Of a stretch of DNA of 64,000 bases, positions 52,686 through 62,723 are shown piece by piece. Source of the stretch: Bacteroidales bacterium UBA4231 (lineage in GTDB: Bacteria; Bacteroidota; Bacteroidia; Bacteroidales; UBA932); assembly GCA_002396335.1 (NCBI GenBank), contig DGXN01000020.1, positions 2,195-66,194 of the forward strand, given 5' to 3'. The notes below the pieces were generated by a model. The model was given only the letters and a program-made list of their open reading frames with translations. It did no database searches and was not told the origin of the DNA. Numbering within the stretch: the first letter of the stretch is position 1; each line of letters begins with the position of its first letter. The translations under genes were made by a program, and so were the position numbers.

Positions 52686-54509
52686 TTACTCTGTAACACA
52701 ACGGACGCTGCCGCCGATGGCGCGGGCTTTCTGTCCTTTCTTGGAAGAGCCTCCTTCTACGAGTTGACAATAAGTCAGGTTGGCCGTGTCGGCATCCATG
52801 TGGGTGTTCCAGATGATGGATGCGCCGGCGACGAAGCTGCCGTCAGGGTTCATGTAACCGCAAAGCGGCAGGGTAGAAACAGGGCTTCCAACCTGGAAGT
52901 AGCCGTTGTCGGCATCGTAAAGCCATCCGGCAAGGGTGTTTCCGGCATCAGTGAAGATAGTTGCCTGTTTACGGCCGGCTACACAGTATCCGGGCGGGCA
53001 CGGGTCATAAATGGTTTTGCTGCCGCTGCGCTCCTGGTCGCCCCAATCCATACGGTCTCTGTCGGTACACCAGTCGATGCTGCCTACATTTATGATACTT
53101 GTAGGCATTGCGGCTGTCTCGGCATGGGTCACAGCCCCTTCATGGACAGAAGTGGTAACTCCTGCAACAGCGGCAGCCTCGGTGGAACCGGCAGCTCCGA
53201 CACCGGGGAACGGGTCTTTGCGGCCCCACTGGTATAGAAGGCCGAAGGAACGGGAATCGGCCACTGCGCCGCTTTGTGTATCAACCAGAGCACCCAGGTT
53301 GCGGCTCATCATGGAAACACCGGTCATGTAGCTGTACATGATGGTTTCGGGCTGGGTTTCGGGAATCCACAGATGCCAGCTCCAGAGGACCTGGTCGTTA
53401 TCGTCCATCAGGGCCACAAGGGCATTGCCCGGCTTCAGCGGATCCGGAATCTGGAAGCATACCGCTCCGGTTTCTTCGTCGTAGGTAACGCCGCTTACTA
53501 TGCTACGCTCGGCAACCGGTTCAATGCCGCACTCTGTTTCCCAAAGAATTTCGGCATGGTCGCCGCCGGTGACTGCATCCATGGAATTACCCTTCACGGC
53601 CGTAAACTTGTACAGGCCGGGGGCCGAGATGATGTAGCAGTTGGCACTCTCGGCAGCGTCGATACGGACGGCAAGGGACGGGTCGATATCGTCGGCAGCC
53701 TCGACAAGATGTTCGGTAACATCGCCCAAATCCAGAACGCCGCCCACTTCCACGGCTACGGCTTCCTTCTCAGTTATACCTTTCACAGCTTTTCCTTCCT
53801 TATTGAAACGAAGGATAAAGCCGCCGGTGAGGTCCAGGCCTCCGGGGATGAAAAGGGTGTTGGGAGTTACGCCGTCGGCCACCAGGTCGGTGGACTCGAT
53901 GGAGGTTGAAGGGTTCTGGAGGAACTGCTTTAGGTTCTTTTCCGTATCGGTAATCTTCACCTGATAGGTGTCGAAGCTGACAGGAACGTCCTTGCGGCCT
54001 ATGAAGGTATAGCTGTCATAGTCACCTTCTACCACGAAGGAGAGGACGCCGCACAGGTTCAGGAACTGGAAAGTGTCCCCGCTGTTGCACGCGGCCAGAA
54101 GCTGCGCGTTGACGTTTTTGAAGGCGCTGTAATAGAAGCAGTGCTTAAGGTTCGCCACCGCCTCTGCGGGGTAAGCCGCATAGAGCGTGCTGGAGCATTC
54201 ATCACTCTTGTAGGGATAAAGGCCGTCGACCTTTTTGGTGGCGCTTTTTCCGTCGGAGGAAATGTCTCCCGATTCCAGGGTAACGACAACCTGGTTCGCC
54301 GAGTATTCGCCGTGCACGACAATCTGGTCTCCGCTCTCCCAGGCCGTTTTCATGCCTTCCGAATCAGTTTCGGGCAGGACGAATGTCAGGGTGCGGGACT
54401 CAGGCTGGACCTGCGGAGTCTCGGGCTCAACTGGATCCGCTTTGGGAGTGCAGCCGAAAATGGCGGCGCAAACGCTTGACAATAAGGCTATTTTAAATAT
54501 CGCTTTCAT
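52686..54509 (-). CDS. FISUMP-like lipoprotein with fimbrillin-like N-terminus
   Basis: 607 aa from MKAIFKIALLSS (a start four codons earlier is possible), lipobox FGC. The N-domain has MKTAWESGDQIVVHG and a CGVLSFVVEGDYDSY segment closely like that in the lipoprotein at 43105. The C-terminal module has NCYIISAPGLYKF, VLWSWHLWIPE, MMSRNLGAL, LYQWGRKDPFPG, YDPCPPGYCVAG and VRCVTE. It follows the BACON lipoprotein by 13 bp in the operon. Confidence 0.75.
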   Translation of the reverse strand: MKAIFKIALLSSVCAAIFGCTPKADPVEPETPQVQPESRTLTFVLPETDSEGMKTAWESGDQIVVHGEYSANQVVVTLESGDISSDGKSATKKVDGLYPYKSDECSSTLYAAYPAEAVANLKHCFYYSAFKNVNAQLLAACNSGDTFQFLNLCGVLSFVVEGDYDSYTFIGRKDVPVSFDTYQVKITDTEKNLKQFLQNPSTSIESTDLVADGVTPNTLFIPGGLDLTGGFILRFNKEGKAVKGITEKEAVAVEVGGVLDLGDVTEHLVEAADDIDPSLAVRIDAAESANCYIISAPGLYKFTAVKGNSMDAVTGGDHAEILWETECGIEPVAERSIVSGVTYDEETGAVCFQIPDPLKPGNALVALMDDNDQVLWSWHLWIPETQPETIMYSYMTGVSMMSRNLGALVDTQSGAVADSRSFGLLYQWGRKDPFPGVGAAGSTEAAAVAGVTTSVHEGAVTHAETAAMPTSIINVGSIDWCTDRDRMDWGDQERSGSKTIYDPCPPGYCVAGRKQATIFTDAGNTLAGWLYDADNGYFQVGSPVSTLPLCGYMNPDGSFVAGASIIWNTHMDADTANLTYCQLVEGGSSKKGQKARAIGGSVRCVTE

Positions 54510-54522
54510 AATCGCATGCATT

Positions 54523-56046
54523 TTAATCGTCCCAATTCATCGGAGCCGTGTATTCATACCATTCGCAGACTGCGCTTCCGCCCTCGTCCACGCCAAAGTA
54601 GATTGTGGAGCTCTTGCCCCAGAGGATGGTCCTCAGAAGGTTCTCGCTGCTGTCGAAACTGCCGGCCTCGACGCCGTTCACAAGGAAGGTGACATGGCAG
54701 TGCTCGGCGCCGCTGGGGTCGAACTTGACTGTGAGGTCGATGGGCTGCGTGAAGTCCACGTCAGTGAAGGCGGAGATGCTGGGCTTGTTGCCGTCGCCGG
54801 CCACATTGAAGTCGAAGCTTACCTTGGCATCACCGGGACGCAGGTCTGCCTTGATTTCGGCACTCTCGCTATAGGTGAACCAGTGCCTCACGCGCGGATT
54901 GCCGCCGTTGGCGTCGGCCTGCAGGTCTTTCCAGTGGAAAGTATAGGAGCCGAACTCCATGCTGCGGCTCAGACGGCACCTGGCCGCAAACAATGTCCCG
55001 ACATCCTTTGTGTAAACCGGAGTATTGGCCCAGTCTGATTTCCACAGGCTGATTTCATCATTGTTTACATAATAACGGACAGGATCTATCTTGTAGGCCT
55101 GCTTTACTACAACTGGCTTTTCCACCTGGAACTCGTCGGCGCTGTCCACTACGTTTTTCACCACAATTTCGGCCCTGCGCATAGAAGAACCGGTGTTTTC
55201 GGTAAAGCTGATACTGATGGTACCGTTGCCTTCGCCGGAAGGGGTTTCGATGGTGAACCAGTCGTCGCTTTCGGCGGCTTTCTCAACAGTCCATTTGGAG
55301 TTGGAAAGGAGCTCCAGTTCGGCAGAAAGCTGGTCGTAACCGGCGCGGATTTCTTCAGACAGAGGAACCAACTGGACACCGTCCTGCGTGAATTTCACCA
55401 GGGCCACGGGCTCGTCATGCCGGTCATAGACGGTGACTTCAGCATAGCGAAGCTCAGATACGTTCTCTTCTGCGTTGATTACGACTTCGCCTTCTCCTTC
55501 ACCGCTTTCTCCTTCCTCGATGGAGACCCAGTCTCCGTCTGTGACTTTGCTGGACCAAGGCTGATTGGAGTGAATGTGGATCGTGAACTGACCGCCGGAC
55601 TTCTCTACGTCAAGAGCCAGTTCATCCTCGGGAACGCTCAGGAAGGCTATGCCTTTCTGGGACACGGTAATGGTTTTGCCGACCCAACCGTTACTCTGAA
55701 TGGTAATCCGGTCGGTGCGGTCGTCCAGGAAAGTATTGTCGTAGTACTGGACTCGGACGGTGGTGGGTTCCGCTTTGCCTACATGAAGGGTTTCCGGATC
55801 CACCGGCTGGCCGTCTTCGTCGGATATTATGCACCAGGTAGGGTGCTCGCTTGTTATGGTCCAAGGCTTGGAGGAGGCCACCAGGATGGTAAACGCCCTG
55901 GCGTTCACTGCCTCCAGCGAGTAGCTGTCGTCGGCCCGGTAGCGTAGTTCCACCGTGTCAAGCGGCTCCTGCTTGGACTGCTGGCAGCCCGCAAGCCCCG
56001 GTAACAGGGCTGCGGCCGCACAGAGTATGTTAAACAACTTTTTCAT
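54523..56046 (-). CDS. BACON-domain lipoprotein with C-terminal lectin-like domain
   Basis: 507 aa, lipobox LAGC (Cys21). Two or three BACON repeats (about 35-125, 130-215, 225-315) show the NxPWS/T and WVSIEEGESGEG type motifs. The last 190 residues, starting near ISLWKSDWANTPVYTKD, have the look of a concanavalin-like beta-sandwich (HCHVTFLVNGVEAGSFD, TIYFGVDEGGSA). BACON proteins in such loci are surface glycan-binding proteins (SGBPs) that hand oligosaccharide to SusCD. It is 2 bp from the other BACON gene. Confidence 0.8.
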   Translation of the reverse strand: MKKLFNILCAAAALLPGLAGCQQSKQEPLDTVELRYRADDSYSLEAVNARAFTILVASSKPWTITSEHPTWCIISDEDGQPVDPETLHVGKAEPTTVRVQYYDNTFLDDRTDRITIQSNGWVGKTITVSQKGIAFLSVPEDELALDVEKSGGQFTIHIHSNQPWSSKVTDGDWVSIEEGESGEGEGEVVINAEENVSELRYAEVTVYDRHDEPVALVKFTQDGVQLVPLSEEIRAGYDQLSAELELLSNSKWTVEKAAESDDWFTIETPSGEGNGTISISFTENTGSSMRRAEIVVKNVVDSADEFQVEKPVVVKQAYKIDPVRYYVNNDEISLWKSDWANTPVYTKDVGTLFAARCRLSRSMEFGSYTFHWKDLQADANGGNPRVRHWFTYSESAEIKADLRPGDAKVSFDFNVAGDGNKPSISAFTDVDFTQPIDLTVKFDPSGAEHCHVTFLVNGVEAGSFDSSENLLRTILWGKSSTIYFGVDEGGSAVCEWYEYTAPMNWDD

Positions 56047-56048
56047 AA

Positions 56049-57734
56049 TTACTCAGCAATGACGGTAGGTGTGCAGGATTTTACAATATACCAAGTAGCA
56101 GAGCCTGAGGAGCCGCTGTCCGTTCCAAAGAAGTAGTGACCGTTGGCGTCGGAGTTGCCGGCAAACGGAGAGGTGCTTGTGTGCACTTTCTTGCTGCTTC
56201 CGTTGTAGAAGAACTCAAGGTCAATTTTGGACGGATCGCCGGCATTGGGCTTGAAGTCCACGCGATACTCGGTAATGGCATTCATCTCGTCTTTGGTAAT
56301 ATCGAACGTGGTCGATCCATAGGTAGTATGGCCACCATTGGTGCGCAGGCGCTTGTTGCCGTTCAGGGAAATCTGGCACTGAAGTTCAGAGTCTCCGGCT
56401 GCATCGTGGGTGCACATCCAGAACTGTCCGGCATCGTCAAAGTTCTTGTCGCCTATTTCAAGGACGATTGATACATAACGGAAAGGATCCTTAAGCGTGA
56501 CGCGTGACTTCCTGTCACCGAAAATCTTAACGGAACCGTCTTCCTGAACTTCCGCACCCTCGAAAGTGAAGTTTATGTCCTTTGTGAGTTCCAGCTCAGC
56601 CCTGTTGGCGCCGGCGACTATGGCCACGGTGCCGGTCTGGGGAGCGAAATATTTGTTGAAGGGAGTGGTCAGTTTGAACTGGGTGCCGTCAACTTTTTCG
56701 ACCGTCCAGTCAGGGTTGCTGGTTTCGGGAGTCCAGTCCATGTCGGCATTCACTTCTATGAAGGATATTGCATAGCCGCCGGGGATGGTAGTTGATTCGG
56801 GAGCCACAATTTCAAAATTGAGTCCCTTCTGCGTTACGTCGAATGAGTAAGAGGTGTCCCCTGCCGATACAGTGATGGTTCCACCGCGCACCGCACCGTC
56901 GTTGGCTCCGGCGGTAGCGGTTACAGTGGCATTGCCTTCGCCGCTGTCGCTGTCGAAGCTGAGCCAGGTCTTGTCGGCCGTTACTGTCCAGGGCAGTTCG
57001 GTGCGAATCTGGAATGCCTGGGAGCCACCCTTTGATTCGAATACATCCTCGAAGGCGCTCACCTCGAACTTGGCTTTCTGCGTAACCTCGAAGGATTCCT
57101 CTTCATCGCCGGCAGTCACGGTAACCGTTGCCGTGCGCTCCAGGACCGTGGAAGGATCAGCCGTGGCGATTATGGTGAGGGTGCGGCCTTCGGGGTCGGG
57201 GGCTCCGTTTTCGCGGTTGAAGTGCAGCCAGCTGACGTCGGTAGTGATTTGCCAGTCCTCGTTGGTGAGGATAGTAAATGACAGCGGACCGCCTGCCGCG
57301 GAGTAATCCTGGGCAATAGGGGTGACGAAGAGCCTGCCGAAGCGTGCCTGGGTGATGGTTACTACATAGGTCTTTTTCACGCCCTCGCCGCGGACGGTGA
57401 GGGTGACCTCGCGGTCGTAATCCTCTTCATTGGGCTCGAAACTTACCACCACGTCGCTTATCAGCGAAGAGCTTGCGCTCGACGAGGGGGTGACGGTACA
57501 CCAATCGGCACCGCTGGACCGGGTGATGGTCCAAGGGGTGTTGGAACTCACATTGAAGGTAATTGTTCCGGGATTGGTGGAGGGAACGGTATAGGTTGTC
57601 AGCGCATCGCATTCCATCCGGACGGCGGCCGCAGCCTTTTCAGGAGTCACCTGCGTGTCGATATGGAACTGCTGGCAGGCAGCGGCTCCGGCAAAAGCAA
57701 CAAGCAGGGCTAACGTTCTTACGATTGTTTTCAT
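56049..57734 (-). CDS. Multi-BACON lipoprotein, putative surface glycan-binding protein
   Basis: 561 aa from MKTIVRTLALL, lipobox AAC. Three to four BACON repeats are visible, each with a NTPWTI, NEDWQI or ELPWTV strand and a following SW/CTV or TWLSFD motif (about 50-320). A C-terminal beta-sandwich (about 390-561) ends with a FNG-containing lectin-like stretch resembling the neighbour gene product. It is placed directly after SusD, the usual SGBP position. Confidence 0.8.
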   Translation of the reverse strand: MKTIVRTLALLVAFAGAAACQQFHIDTQVTPEKAAAAVRMECDALTTYTVPSTNPGTITFNVSSNTPWTITRSSGADWCTVTPSSSASSSLISDVVVSFEPNEEDYDREVTLTVRGEGVKKTYVVTITQARFGRLFVTPIAQDYSAAGGPLSFTILTNEDWQITTDVSWLHFNRENGAPDPEGRTLTIIATADPSTVLERTATVTVTAGDEEESFEVTQKAKFEVSAFEDVFESKGGSQAFQIRTELPWTVTADKTWLSFDSDSGEGNATVTATAGANDGAVRGGTITVSAGDTSYSFDVTQKGLNFEIVAPESTTIPGGYAISFIEVNADMDWTPETSNPDWTVEKVDGTQFKLTTPFNKYFAPQTGTVAIVAGANRAELELTKDINFTFEGAEVQEDGSVKIFGDRKSRVTLKDPFRYVSIVLEIGDKNFDDAGQFWMCTHDAAGDSELQCQISLNGNKRLRTNGGHTTYGSTTFDITKDEMNAITEYRVDFKPNAGDPSKIDLEFFYNGSSKKVHTSTSPFAGNSDANGHYFFGTDSGSSGSATWYIVKSCTPTVIAE

Positions 57735-57763
57735 ATGGCAATTTGTTTTATTCAAAGGTTAGA

Positions 57764-59440
57764 CTACCATCCGGTATTTTGGGTAAGGTTGGGATTGGCG
57801 AAAACTTCGGACTGAGGAATTGGATAGAGGTTCTGGCGGGCGGCCCAGGTGCGGCTTTCCACCGTGAAGCGGCTGTAATTGAAGCTTGAACCGCTGCGGG
57901 TAATCTTTACCCCGTCAATCTGCCCCTGTGTCTGCTGGCCGATATCCCAGCGGCGCACATCCCAGAAACGGTGGTCTTCGAAGGCGAATTCCACCCTCCA
58001 CTCACGGCGCACCGCTTCGCGGAAGTCGCTGTAGGAAGTGGCTTCCACATCCGGCATGCCGGCGTTGAGACGAACCTGGTTGATGGCATCGGCAGCGCTG
58101 ATGGTGAGGGTGCCGTCGGTCTGGGTGGGACTCTGGAAGTACTCGTTGGCGGCTTCGGCATAGCTGAGGAGTATTTCAGCATAACGGGAAACAATCCATT
58201 GATGCTTGAAACTTGAGCGGGCCTCAGGGACGAAGCTCGTCTCTTCCTGGATATACTTTCGGAGGTAATACCCGGTAGGAGTGCCAAGGTCGCTGCGGGT
58301 TGCGCTATAATCGCGTCCGCCTTCAAAAGTCTCTATGGTGCTGCCCTTGAAGGCCATCCCATTTGCCAGTATGGCCCGCGCAAAACGGGGATCACGGTTC
58401 TCGTATGGCTTGGTGATGTCGAATTCGGGATCGGCAGTATGCCATCCGTCCTGGTCAAGCGTAATGTCATAGCCGTTCAGGGTCTGGAAAGCATCTACCA
58501 GGTTTTGCGTAGGATAGTTTCCTGCCATATAAGAACGGGAACCTTCCGTGAAACGGACCGGGAAGTTTGTCAGTTCAAATCTGTCGTCTTCGCTTCTCAG
58601 TATGGACATGATCACTTCCGGCGAGAGGTAATTGTTGGCCTTTTCGGCCGGATCCAGCCGATACAGCTGCATATCCATCACCTCTTTTGCCGCCTTGGCT
58701 GCTTCCAGCCACTTTGCCCGGTCGCCCGAAGGATTGTGAAGAGGTGACGCTGCATAAAGAAGAGCCTTGGCTTTTACCGCCAGGGCAAAGCCCTTGGTGA
58801 CACGGCCGATTTCCTCTCCCAGCATTCCGGTCCAGCTAGTGGGGAGGTTGGCGGCACATTCGGTACACTCGCTCTCAATGAATTCAATCACCTCATCGAA
58901 CGGCGTTTTCTCTATTTCATTGGCCTGCTCTGCAGTGAGCATGGTCATAGGGACCGGGATGTCGCCATAGCGCCTGGCCAGTTCAAAGAGATAATAGGCA
59001 CGGAGAACACGGGCTTCGTAAGGATAATACTTCAGGTGTTCCAGCCACTGACTGTAATTGGCATCATACTGGAACATGCTAATATCCACGGTTTCCATCG
59101 ACTCGAGGAACTCTGCAACACTGCGGACAGCATTATAGAGGCTCCATTTGTCGTCCACGGTCTGGAGCGGGCTCCAGTTTCCGTTGATGAAACGCTGGAC
59201 AGAGGCGTCCTGATCGGCATACTCGGCATCATCGGAGCCGCACTCACGCATGGCACTGGAGACGTCGGCGATATTTTTGCACGGCATATATCCGTAAATA
59301 TTGGTCAGCATCCGCTGGATATTGCTGTATGTCGTATACATATCCTCACGGGAGTAATCGCTGGATGTTTCGTCGAATTCCAGGAAGTTGCAGCCTGCAA
59401 GAAGGAGCGCAGCGGATAAAATATAGAATAACTTTTTCAT
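57764..59440 (-). CDS. SusD/RagB family nutrient-binding lipoprotein
   Basis: 558 aa, lipobox LAGC. Standard SusD features: NFLEFDETSSDYSREDMYTT after the lipid anchor, TPR-like helices (EARVLRAYYLFELARRYGDIP), and the C-terminal RREWRVEFAFEDHRFWDVRRW followed by YPIPQSEVFANPNLTQNTGW. It caps the SusC barrel and presents glycan. It lies 15 bp after the SusC-OmpA gene. Confidence 0.96.
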   Translation of the reverse strand: MKKLFYILSAALLLAGCNFLEFDETSSDYSREDMYTTYSNIQRMLTNIYGYMPCKNIADVSSAMRECGSDDAEYADQDASVQRFINGNWSPLQTVDDKWSLYNAVRSVAEFLESMETVDISMFQYDANYSQWLEHLKYYPYEARVLRAYYLFELARRYGDIPVPMTMLTAEQANEIEKTPFDEVIEFIESECTECAANLPTSWTGMLGEEIGRVTKGFALAVKAKALLYAASPLHNPSGDRAKWLEAAKAAKEVMDMQLYRLDPAEKANNYLSPEVIMSILRSEDDRFELTNFPVRFTEGSRSYMAGNYPTQNLVDAFQTLNGYDITLDQDGWHTADPEFDITKPYENRDPRFARAILANGMAFKGSTIETFEGGRDYSATRSDLGTPTGYYLRKYIQEETSFVPEARSSFKHQWIVSRYAEILLSYAEAANEYFQSPTQTDGTLTISAADAINQVRLNAGMPDVEATSYSDFREAVRREWRVEFAFEDHRFWDVRRWDIGQQTQGQIDGVKITRSGSSFNYSRFTVESRTWAARQNLYPIPQSEVFANPNLTQNTGW

Positions 59441-59455
59441 ACCTTTCGCTCTTTA

Positions 59456-62400
59456 TTATTTGATGATACAGACGGCTACGCGGTTGCTGTCTGGGCTCAT
59501 GGAGCTGTCCTTGTCGCTTCCGGTGCCGGAATAGCTGATTCGGCTTGCGGCAATGCCTGCCTCTTTGAGCTTTTCTACCACGACGGCTGCGCGTTCGGCC
59601 GACAGGCGCTTGTTGACATCGGCTGTACCGGTAGCGGTATCGGCATAGCCGGTGACCGTGATTTTTGCATCGGGGTTGTCCTTCAGAATCTGGGCGATGC
59701 GGCCGAGTTTGAAGGCCTCATCGGGTCTGAGCTCAGCCTTTCCGATGACAAAGAGAAGGTCGTCCTCGTACGTGCCTTCCAATGTGGAGGCGGGGACTTT
59801 CACTTCTTTCACGACTTCTTTCACCACCTCTACGGGGACTTCCTTAACAACTTCGCGGTCAACGTATTCGATGACCTTTTCAGGGACGTAAGGATCAACC
59901 TTGGCTACGCTTGCAGGACGTTTGGAAGAAGCCTTTGAGCCTTCGGACGAGCCGAAGTTGAGCTTGATTCCGCCCCAGAAGGTACGAGTAGAAGGATAAT
60001 AGGCGCCAAGCTGCTCCGGATCGGCAAAGTGGATATTGTCCAGGCTGAACAGGTTTGTCGCCATGAGGAATACCGTAGCGTCGCAGAGACGGAGCAGGCG
60101 CTGAGGGATGGTATAGGAGACACCAACGTTGCGCAGCTTGATAAAGGAACCGTCGCGGTACCACAGAGAGTTATTACGGTAGTTGTTGGCGTTGGCCTGC
60201 GTTGTGAGTCTCGGCATGGTAGCCAGGTGTTCGCGGCCGGGAGCCCAGGTGACCTCCCTGTTGAGGAAGGTATCGGAAATGGTGCCGTTGCCGACAAGCG
60301 GCTGGTACAACGGGCTGTCAAGGAGGTTGATGGTGACACCTGTCACACCTTGGAAGTCGGCATACATCTTGAGTCCTTTCCAGCCGATATTAAGACCGAA
60401 ACCGAAGGTGCACAGCGGAGTTGAGGAGCCGAACATCTTCACGACATCCTGGCTGTCGATAACTCCGTCGAAGTTCTGGTCCTGGTATTTTAGGTCGCCG
60501 GGACGCACCTCGCCGAAGGTCTGGCGGGGAGAGTTGTTAATCTCCAGCTGACTCTGGAAGATGCCAATGACTTCAAGACCGTAGCGCTGTCCCACGGGGT
60601 TGCCCTTGCGGTACAGGTAATCGTACATCTGGTAAGCCTGGCCGTCGTTGATGACTTTGGAGAAAAGCCAGGCGCCGTTGGCATAGGCCCCATAAGAGAA
60701 GTCGCCTATCCTGTCGTTCCAGTTCAGGGAGAGATCGACGCCTTTGTACGACTGTTCGCCCAGACTCTGCTCGTTCACGCTAACGCCAAGAACGCCGGAG
60801 ATGTTGGAAGGACTGATGAGAATATGGCTGCGGTTTTCTATGAAGGCATCGGCATTAACTGCCAGGCGCTTGTCGAACAAACGGACATCTGCGCCCACGG
60901 TGACCTTCTTGGAAAGCTCGGGGGCCAGGGTAATAGCTGCCATGGCACCTTCCTGGCGTCCGCTGAAGGAAGATCCACCGTTCTGGCCGAAGTAATAGCT
61001 GTTGCCACTCACATAGCGCTGGCGCCAGAGTTCATGCTCAAGGTCGCCGTCGCTGCCGGCAAGGCCTGCCGATGCATAAAGTTTCAAATACGGGTCGCCC
61101 GGCAGAACCACTGCCGCAACACTCAGGGCCGGGTACAGGTTGAAACGCTGTCCTTTGGGCAGATATGCCGATCCTGAATAGTTTACGACTGCATCTGCGA
61201 AGATGCGCTCTTCCCAGTTATAACTGACACTGCCCAGGATTTCCTGAGTTCTGGATGAGTTGTTCTGGCCGCTGAAAATCCAGGAGCGCTGCCTGTAAGC
61301 TGCGTGAGCCTCAAGGTGATGGGGGCCGAATTCGCGGGCCCAGTTCAGTCGGCCCTGGATCTCAAACTTCATCTGAAGGTTGGAGAACCAGTGGGAATAA
61401 GAAGGAGTCTTGGGGTCAACTCCGTAGTAAAGCTGTTCACTGAGAATGTAGCTCTGGTCTCCCGCGGCAGCCGTAGTGCTTACAAGCTCTGAATAGCGGT
61501 AACCTTTCGCTACTTCTTCGGACAGGCGGCCGATGTAATCGAAAGCTACGTTCACATCGGCCCACAGGCCTTTGGTTACAGCCCCAAGGTCCTGACGCAA
61601 CATAACGTCGGCCAGCACTTTTGTCTGGGAATAGAGTTTCTGGCCGCTGTCGCGAAGCATGGCGACCGGGTTGGAGGCTCCGTAAAGGGGTGTTCCGCCA
61701 TAAGTGCCATCCACCTGCTTGATCGGGAAGGCTGCGGCGGGGAGACTGTACAGAACCGATTCCAGGCGTCCGCCGTAGTCGCCTTTGTTGAACTCTGCAA
61801 GACGGGCCATGACGCCCACCTTCATCATGGTGGTAGGGGTGATGTTGACGTCGATGTTGGCCCTTAAGCCAAGACGGTTGTCAAAATGGTTGGCATTGTA
61901 ACGGTCGTCCGTGTTGCTACGCTTGTAAAGGAAATCTTCTTTGAGGTAGTCAACGGCCGCAAAATAGCGGAAGTTCCTGTTGCCTCCGGTAAAAGTGAAC
62001 TGGGCATGGTGGTTGTCTCCATGGCCCCTGTAAATTTCATTCCACCAGTCAACATTCGGGTAAGCGTAAGGATACTGTCCGCTGTATAGAGCAAGGAGCT
62101 CGGCATCGTTGTAACGGGGTGAAAGGCCGTCCAGGCTACGTGCCTCGTTCATCATGAAGCCATAAGTATAGGCATCTGAGAAATCAGGAGCCCGGAAAGG
62201 AAAGGCAGCGCCGTACTGATACTTTGCCGTCACCTTGAGCGGGGTGTCTTTTCCTCGCTTGGTAGTGATGCAAACTACTCCGTTGGCACCTTTTACACCG
62301 TAAAGAGCAGCTGCCGCAGCATCCTTAAGGATGGAGATGGATTCTATCTCCACGCCTGAAAGATCGTCCATTTCCCTGGGGAAACCGTCCACCAGGATAA

Positions 62401-62704
62401 GAGGACTGTGGCTGTGCAGACGAAGGGACAGTTTCAGCTTGGACTGGTTGGAGTCGTAGGTACTGGAACCGTTTTTCACCAGCAAGCCCGAGAACTGTCC
62501 GTAGAGTGCATTGGAAACGTCCGCCTCCGGGCTCTTGGCGAAAATATCACCGTCCAGCTGCTGGTTTACATTCGCCCGAATCCGGAAGGAATTGCCAAGC
62601 GAAACGGAATCCAGCATGGACCGCGTCTTTTCATCCTGAGCCGCTGCCTGAACAGTTAGCAGGAGGAGAAGCGGAAGAGAAATATATTTAAAAAGCTTTT
62701 TCAT
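59456..62704 (-). CDS. SusC-type TonB-dependent transporter fused to an OmpA peptidoglycan-binding domain
   Basis: 1082 aa from MKKLFKYISL (an ATG four codons upstream exists). A signal peptide (to about 22) leads directly into the plug: VDGFPREMDDLSGVEIESIS and SILKDAAAAALYGVKGANGV. The carboxypeptidase-like N-domain and an obvious TonB box of standard SusC are not seen. The barrel runs to about residue 945, ending with the aromatic strand FWGGIKLNFG. It is followed by a Lys/Val/Glu-rich linker (EVVKEVPVEVVKEVVKEV) and about 100 residues of OmpA_C (VTGYADTATGT, NKRLSAERAAVV). The Asp and Arg used for peptidoglycan binding are kept. This would tie the importer to the cell wall. Confidence 0.9.
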   Translation of the reverse strand: MKKLFKYISLPLLLLLTVQAAAQDEKTRSMLDSVSLGNSFRIRANVNQQLDGDIFAKSPEADVSNALYGQFSGLLVKNGSSTYDSNQSKLKLSLRLHSHSPLILVDGFPREMDDLSGVEIESISILKDAAAAALYGVKGANGVVCITTKRGKDTPLKVTAKYQYGAAFPFRAPDFSDAYTYGFMMNEARSLDGLSPRYNDAELLALYSGQYPYAYPNVDWWNEIYRGHGDNHHAQFTFTGGNRNFRYFAAVDYLKEDFLYKRSNTDDRYNANHFDNRLGLRANIDVNITPTTMMKVGVMARLAEFNKGDYGGRLESVLYSLPAAAFPIKQVDGTYGGTPLYGASNPVAMLRDSGQKLYSQTKVLADVMLRQDLGAVTKGLWADVNVAFDYIGRLSEEVAKGYRYSELVSTTAAAGDQSYILSEQLYYGVDPKTPSYSHWFSNLQMKFEIQGRLNWAREFGPHHLEAHAAYRQRSWIFSGQNNSSRTQEILGSVSYNWEERIFADAVVNYSGSAYLPKGQRFNLYPALSVAAVVLPGDPYLKLYASAGLAGSDGDLEHELWRQRYVSGNSYYFGQNGGSSFSGRQEGAMAAITLAPELSKKVTVGADVRLFDKRLAVNADAFIENRSHILISPSNISGVLGVSVNEQSLGEQSYKGVDLSLNWNDRIGDFSYGAYANGAWLFSKVINDGQAYQMYDYLYRKGNPVGQRYGLEVIGIFQSQLEINNSPRQTFGEVRPGDLKYQDQNFDGVIDSQDVVKMFGSSTPLCTFGFGLNIGWKGLKMYADFQGVTGVTINLLDSPLYQPLVGNGTISDTFLNREVTWAPGREHLATMPRLTTQANANNYRNNSLWYRDGSFIKLRNVGVSYTIPQRLLRLCDATVFLMATNLFSLDNIHFADPEQLGAYYPSTRTFWGGIKLNFGSSEGSKASSKRPASVAKVDPYVPEKVIEYVDREVVKEVPVEVVKEVVKEVKVPASTLEGTYEDDLLFVIGKAELRPDEAFKLGRIAQILKDNPDAKITVTGYADTATGTADVNKRLSAERAAVVVEKLKEAGIAASRISYSGTGSDKDSSMSPDSNRVAVCIIK

Positions 62705-62723
62705 CTTCGGGTACATTTTTAGG

